Source: Fibrobacterota bacterium (GTDB taxonomy: Bacteria; Fibrobacterota; Fibrobacteria; UBA11236). From it: a stretch of 64,000 nt of DNA. Made by a program: the position numbers and the translations under genes. The stretch is from assembly GCA_019509785.1 (NCBI GenBank), contig JAEKLQ010000049.1, positions 1-64,000 of the forward strand, written 5' to 3'. Shown here piece after piece: positions 60,132-64,000 of this stretch. Below the pieces are notes generated by a model that saw only the letters and a list, made by a program, of their open reading frames with translations, made no database searches and was not told where the DNA came from. Every line of letters starts with the position of its first letter. Position 1 is the first letter of the stretch.

Positions 60132-61037
60132 ATGACGAACCGCAAAAACAACATCGTGGTGGGGCTGTTCGTCATCCTCTCCCTTTTGATCCTCCTCTTC
60201 GGCGTCTACTTCCTGAAAGAAGCCACGCCCGGCCAAAAGACCGACACCTATTACGCCATCTTCCCGCAGGTTTCCACCCTGCAGGACGGCGATCCCATCA
60301 AGGTCAACGGCGTCAAGATGGGCAAGGTGTCGGGCATCGAATTGAAGGGGAGTAACGTCCGTGTCACCCTCAAGATGAACCGGGGCGTGAAGCTGCCCAA
60401 GGATACCGAGGTGCGCATCCAGAACATCGGCCTGATGGGCGAGCGCCAGGTGGGCATCCTCTTGGGCAGGTCGGGCGAAGCATGGGCGCCCGGGTCCGAA
60501 CTGGAAGGGCGCCTGGATGCCGGCATCGCCGAGGCGGTGGGCGTGGCGGGGGAAGTTTTCGTCGAGTCCGAGACCTTGGTGCATTCCCTGCACAATATCA
60601 TCGACAGCACGGTGGGGAAGCCCGAGTTCGTGGCCAGCTTCAACAACGTGGTCGGCCAGACCGAGGACCTGAGCAATCGCCTGAACGTCTTCATCCGCGA
60701 AATCGATCCCAAGGTCAAGCACAGCCTTTCCAACCTCGAGGACGCCAGCAACCGGGTGCACATCCTGCTCAAGGATCAGGAGATGCCCGTCAAGGCCATC
60801 ATCCAGAACGGGGAAGAGGTTTCCAGCAAGCTGCGCGACGTGGTCGACAAGGCCGATCACGTCGCCGACGAAATGAACCGCCTCTTGATCAAGGTGAATT
60901 CCAGCAACAGCACCTTGGGGGCCATGCTGAACGATTCGGCGTTCTATCTGGAATTGCGGGGAACCCTCAAGAGCGCGGATTCCCTTTTCCAGCGCATCCA
61001 GAAAAAGGGCCTGGACGTCAACGTGAACTTATTTTGA
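60132..61037 (+). CDS. MCE/MlaD-family lipid-transport protein
   Basis: A 301-aa protein. One N-terminal membrane anchor ('NIVVGLFVILSLLILLFGVYFL', as 'VVGLFVILSLLILLFGVY') precedes an MCE domain (~38-115) with 'GDPIKVNGVKMGKVSGIEL' and 'VRIQNIGLMGERQVGILLG'. The C-terminal half is a long helical region, typical of MlaD/Ttg2C and PqiB-like proteins that form hexameric barrels for phospholipid transport between membranes. MlaE/MlaF partners are not seen. Placement between hprK and a glucanotransferase-type gene is unusual. A hairpin without T-run (60006-60021) precedes it. Confidence 0.85.
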   Translation: MTNRKNNIVVGLFVILSLLILLFGVYFLKEATPGQKTDTYYAIFPQVSTLQDGDPIKVNGVKMGKVSGIELKGSNVRVTLKMNRGVKLPKDTEVRIQNIGLMGERQVGILLGRSGEAWAPGSELEGRLDAGIAEAVGVAGEVFVESETLVHSLHNIIDSTVGKPEFVASFNNVVGQTEDLSNRLNVFIREIDPKVKHSLSNLEDASNRVHILLKDQEMPVKAIIQNGEEVSSKLRDVVDKADHVADEMNRLLIKVNSSNSTLGAMLNDSAFYLELRGTLKSADSLFQRIQKKGLDVNVNLF

Positions 61038-61077
61038 GGGGGGATCGTTCCAACCATGCCCCTTTCGAGGTCCTAGC

Positions 61078-63192
61078 ATGATCAGCCTGCACTGGGCCAT
61101 CCATAACCATCAGCCGGTGGGCAATTTCGGTTTCATTTTCGAGCGCGCATGCGCGCAGGCCTACCAGCCCTTCGCCGAAGTGCTCGCGGCCCATCCCAAG
61201 ATCCGCATGAGCATGCACTTCTCCGGGATCCTGTTGGATTGGCTGGAGGCCAAGCGCCCCGCCTACCTGGCCTCCCTGCGGACCCTGGTCGAGAAGGGCC
61301 AACTGGAGATCCTGGGCGGCGGCTTCTACGAACCCATCTTGCCGGTCATTTCCGATGCCCATAAGGTGGGGCAGTTGCGCAAGCTGTCCAAAACGGTGGA
61401 ACGCCTGTTCGGCAAGGCCCCGCGGGGCATCTGGCTGGCCGAACGCGTTTGGGAACCTACCTTGGTGAAACCCATCAGCGAGGCGGGCCTGGAGTTCGTG
61501 CTGCTGGACGGCAGCCATTTCAAGATGGTGGGGAAGACCGACGCCGACATGGACGGCTACTTCCTTTCCGAGGATCAGGGACATACCCTCAAGCTGTTCC
61601 CCATCCACGACGTGGTGCGGGATTACATCCCTTTCCGGCCCGTGGAAGAGGTGATCGATACCCTGTTGCGCTTGGACGATGAGGCCCGGGCCAAGGACGT
61701 GCACGACGTGCAAGTGGTGTTCGGGGACGACGGGGAGAAGTTCGGCGATTGGCCCTTCACCCACGATACGGTCTACAAGGATCGCTGGCTGCACCGCTTC
61801 TTCGAGAAGGTGGAGTCCATGCCGGACCGTATCCGCGTCGCGCAGATGGCGGAAGGACTGAAGCCCGAGAAGAACTTGGGGTTGGTTTACCTGCCGCCCG
61901 CCAGCTACCAGGAGATGATGATCTGGGCCCAGGATGCCCGCGACATCCCTAAGTTCCGCGCGACGCAGCGGCACGTGATCGAGCGCGACGGGGCGGACGC
62001 GGCGAAGTTCCTGCGCGGCACATTCTGGCGCAACTTCTTCAACAAATACGCCGAGAGCAACCAGATCCATAAGCAAGCCATCCGCTTGGCGGCATTGCAC
62101 GATCGCGTGCACGGGTCGCTGCCTGCCGAAGCCGCGGGCAAGGCTTTGGACCATATCTGGCAGGCCCAATGCAATTGCGCCTACTGGCACGGGGTGTTCG
62201 GCGGGTTGTATCTGCCGCATCTTCGTTTCGGGCTTTACCGTAATCTCATCCAGGCCCAGGCCGGGCTCGATGCGGCCGTCCTGAAAGGGCAGGAGAAACC
62301 GGTCTACGAGGTGGCGGATTGGAATTGCGACGGCAAGCCCGAACATACCTTGAACTCGCCCGAGGCCTACATCAGCTTCACCGCCCAAGGCGAGATCGAT
62401 CAATTCTGGCTCAAGAAGACCGGGATCAACTTGGTCGACACCCTGACGCGCCGCTACGAAGCCTACCATGATCAGGTGGGCGGCAAGGCCGAGGACGGGA
62501 CCAAGCTCGAGAATACCTTGGGGGAGAAGGAAGCCGGCTTGCGCGGCTACCTCGTTTACGATCATAAGCTGAGGCGTTCGCTATCGGACGTATACCTGCG
62601 GCCCGATACCACGATCGCCGAGTACGCCGCCCAAGGATATCCCCGCAGCCTGGAATTCTCGGCCCGGGAAGTCGTGCTGGAAAACCGGGCGAAGGAGACC
62701 GCCCTCCGGTTCTTAGGGCTGGCCCGTTCTTCCGATGGCATCGTGATCTCCGTCGAGAAGGCCGTTTACTTGGCCAAGGGGTCGGCGGATTTACGGGTGG
62801 AATGGAAGTTCGCCAATCCGGTGACCAATGCCGGGAAGCCGCCGGTGGCCTTCCATTTCGGCAGCGAAGCCCTGTTTTGCCTGCTGGCCGGCAATGCCCA
62901 TGATCGCTACGTGGATTGGGGATCCGGAAGGGATATCCTGGCTTCGCGGGGCGAGATGGGAAAAGTCGATAAGGTCGTCGTCGCCGACGAGTGGCTGAAA
63001 CTGCGCTGCGAGGCGCGTTTTCCCGGGGCCGCGCGAGTTTGGCGGGACGCCATCGAGACCGTGAGCCAGAGCGAAGGCGGCTACGAGCGCGTCTACCAGG
63101 GAACGGTCCTCTTGCCTTTGTGGGATATCCGGCTGGCCGCCGGCGACGAGAAGTCGGTATCCGTTTCCATTCATTTCCGGGAAGGAGCCTGA
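61078..63192 (+). CDS. GH57 4-alpha-glucanotransferase / alpha-amylase-like enzyme
   Basis: A 704-aa cytoplasmic enzyme. The five GH57 regions are present: 'LHWAIHNHQPVGNFG' (region 1), 'LGGGFYEPILPVI', 'GIWLAERVWEP' with the probable nucleophile E122, 'VVFGDDGEKFG' with the catalytic Asp (217/218), and a later substrate region. The C-terminal half is a beta-rich domain (DUF1925/DUF1926-like) seen in Thermococcus 4-alpha-glucanotransferase. It likely remodels maltodextrins or glycogen. No signal peptide. It starts 40 nt after the MCE gene and its stop is 4 nt before ptsH. A separate GH57 protein lies at 39422-41893. Confidence 0.9.
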   Translation: MISLHWAIHNHQPVGNFGFIFERACAQAYQPFAEVLAAHPKIRMSMHFSGILLDWLEAKRPAYLASLRTLVEKGQLEILGGGFYEPILPVISDAHKVGQLRKLSKTVERLFGKAPRGIWLAERVWEPTLVKPISEAGLEFVLLDGSHFKMVGKTDADMDGYFLSEDQGHTLKLFPIHDVVRDYIPFRPVEEVIDTLLRLDDEARAKDVHDVQVVFGDDGEKFGDWPFTHDTVYKDRWLHRFFEKVESMPDRIRVAQMAEGLKPEKNLGLVYLPPASYQEMMIWAQDARDIPKFRATQRHVIERDGADAAKFLRGTFWRNFFNKYAESNQIHKQAIRLAALHDRVHGSLPAEAAGKALDHIWQAQCNCAYWHGVFGGLYLPHLRFGLYRNLIQAQAGLDAAVLKGQEKPVYEVADWNCDGKPEHTLNSPEAYISFTAQGEIDQFWLKKTGINLVDTLTRRYEAYHDQVGGKAEDGTKLENTLGEKEAGLRGYLVYDHKLRRSLSDVYLRPDTTIAEYAAQGYPRSLEFSAREVVLENRAKETALRFLGLARSSDGIVISVEKAVYLAKGSADLRVEWKFANPVTNAGKPPVAFHFGSEALFCLLAGNAHDRYVDWGSGRDILASRGEMGKVDKVVVADEWLKLRCEARFPGAARVWRDAIETVSQSEGGYERVYQGTVLLPLWDIRLAAGDEKSVSVSIHFREGA

Positions 63193-63196
63193 TCAG

Positions 63197-63463
63197 ATGG
63201 TCAGCAAAGAACTCACCGTGATCAACGATTCCGGCATCCATGCCCGGCCGGCCGCGTTGATCGTGGAGACCGCCACCAAGTTCAGGTGCGCGGTGATTTT
63301 CATCAAGGACGGGATGCGCGCCAACGCCAAGAGCATCATGAACATCATGCTTTTGGCCGCCGAACCCGGCGCGCTCATCCGCGTCGAGACGGACGGCCCG
63401 GACGAGGGCGAGGCCCTGGCGGCCATCGAGAACCTGTTCATGACCAAATTCAAATACGACTGA
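63197..63463 (+). CDS. ptsH: Phosphocarrier protein HPr
   Basis: An 88-aa HPr. The EI-dependent phosphorylation site is H15 in 'SGIHARPAA', and the HprK site is S46 in 'NAKSIMNIM', followed by the conserved C-terminal helix. Both sites being intact means it can take part in phosphotransfer and in HprK-dependent regulation. AGGAG lies 9 nt before the ATG; the gene begins 4 nt after the GH57 stop. It is followed by ptsI. Confidence 0.96.
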   Translation: MVSKELTVINDSGIHARPAALIVETATKFRCAVIFIKDGMRANAKSIMNIMLLAAEPGALIRVETDGPDEGEALAAIENLFMTKFKYD

Positions 63464-63478
63464 GCAGGAGGCGCTAGC

Positions 63479-64000
63479 GTGGCCGGTCCCAAGCCCAAGC
63501 GAGTGCTGTTGCAAGGCGTTCCCGCCTCGCCCGGCTTCGCCATAGGCCCGGCTTACCTGCTCCACCCCGAAGAGCGGGTGGTCAAGAAGCGCATCATCCC
63601 CCCGGAAAAGGTGGACCAGGAGGTCGCCCGCTTGAAGCGCGCGCTGGACAAGGCCTATAAGGAAATCCAGGGCATCAAGACCCGCATCAGCGGGGACGTG
63701 GGCGAGTACGAGGCCCGCATCTTCGACAGCCACATGATGATGCTGCAGGACAGCGAAATCGTGGACACCGTCATCAAGGACATCCGCGACAACCTGCACA
63801 ACGCCGAGTACGCCTATAGCGCCCGCGTGAACTCGCTCGCCGAGCGCTTCGAAAGCATGTCCGGAGGCTTCCTCAAGGACCATATGAGCGACCTGCGGGA
63901 CGTGGCCACCCGCGTCATCGACATCCTCATGCTGAGCGAGAACAGCCAGTCGTACCTGGACGTGCCCGAACCCGTCATCGTCATGAGCCGCAACCTGACG
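63479..64000 (+). CDS. ptsI: PTS enzyme I, N-terminal part (window edge)
   Basis: A GTG at 63479 with AGGAGG 8 nt upstream opens a frame running to the window edge (174 residues seen of ~575). It begins (MAGPKPKRVL)LQGVPASPGFAIGPAYLL; 'GVPASPGFAIGPAYLL' is the EI N-terminal signature. 'EYEARIFDSHMMMLQDSEI' (as 'IFDSHMMMLQD') and 'PVIVMSRNLT' match the HPr-binding and phosphohistidine domains. EI transfers phosphate from PEP to HPr. The phospho-His and PEP-binding domain lie beyond the window. Confidence 0.93.
   Translation, partial: MAGPKPKRVLLQGVPASPGFAIGPAYLLHPEERVVKKRIIPPEKVDQEVARLKRALDKAYKEIQGIKTRISGDVGEYEARIFDSHMMMLQDSEIVDTVIKDIRDNLHNAEYAYSARVNSLAERFESMSGGFLKDHMSDLRDVATRVIDILMLSENSQSYLDVPEPVIVMSRNLT

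Overview
The window reads as a GC-rich chromosomal segment of a diderm (LPS-making) bacterium. It has lptC-lptA-lptB beside rpoN, a meso-DAP-type murE, and a large exported protein with a FlgD/T9SS-like C-terminus carrying the 'YPNPFSGST' signature seen in Fibrobacterota and Bacteroidota relatives. Together with hprK, two GH57 proteins and a D-apionate-lactonase-like gene, this suggests a member of the Fibrobacterota or a neighbouring FCB lineage. The taxonomic call is an inference. No prophage, transposase, integrase, rRNA operon or CRISPR array was seen.

Layout. 1-349: 5' part of glgC (minus). 502-642: tRNA-Glu(CTC) with terminator. 817-6612: a 1931-aa exported beta-helix protein. 6632-10028 (minus): HD-GYP response regulator, a 47-aa exported peptide, a PpiD/SurA-like isomerase. 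10156-13851: nadB and a BatA-like membrane protein. 14085-27308: a dcw division/cell-wall cluster (mraZ-rsmH-ftsL-ftsI-murE-murF-ftsW-murC-ftsQ-ftsA-ftsZ) closed by a strong terminator; mraY, murD, murG, murB and ddl are not in it. 27510-37353: a mixed region with an exported protein of unknown function, hemW, a phosphoesterase, dinB, an MFS carrier next to a D-apionate-lactonase-like protein, two small membrane proteins and an inositol-monophosphatase-family enzyme. 37364-45646 (minus): nnr, then a six-gene run (GT2 glycosyltransferase, DxDxDG-type exported protein, repeat-rich exported protein, 81-aa protein, GH57/DUF3536 enzyme, 86-aa membrane protein) ending at its own terminator. 45713-53442: pyruvate kinase and housekeeping genes (ApaH-like phosphatase, SirB1-like protein, ferredoxin-NADP reductase-like protein, pyrF, thioesterase, MATE pump).

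53398-64000 is one long co-directional run: lptC-lptA-lptB, rpoN, hpf, hprK, an MCE/MlaD protein, a GH57 glucanotransferase-like enzyme, ptsH and the start of ptsI. It joins outer-membrane biogenesis, sigma-54, ribosome hibernation and a phosphotransfer system whose HPr keeps both His15 and Ser46, with a glycogen/maltodextrin-type enzyme placed between hprK and ptsH. With glgC at the left edge, alpha-glucan storage is a recurring theme.

The most unusual non-coding structure fills the whole lptB-rpoN gap (56384-56552). It is a nested palindrome with perfect 19-bp outer arms, long imperfect middle arms and a perfect 9-bp central hairpin, and it overlaps the probable rpoN ribosome binding site. 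A second clear regulatory signal is an array of four TGG boxes at exact 10-nt spacing running into the mraZ start codon, matching the known MraZ operator layout.
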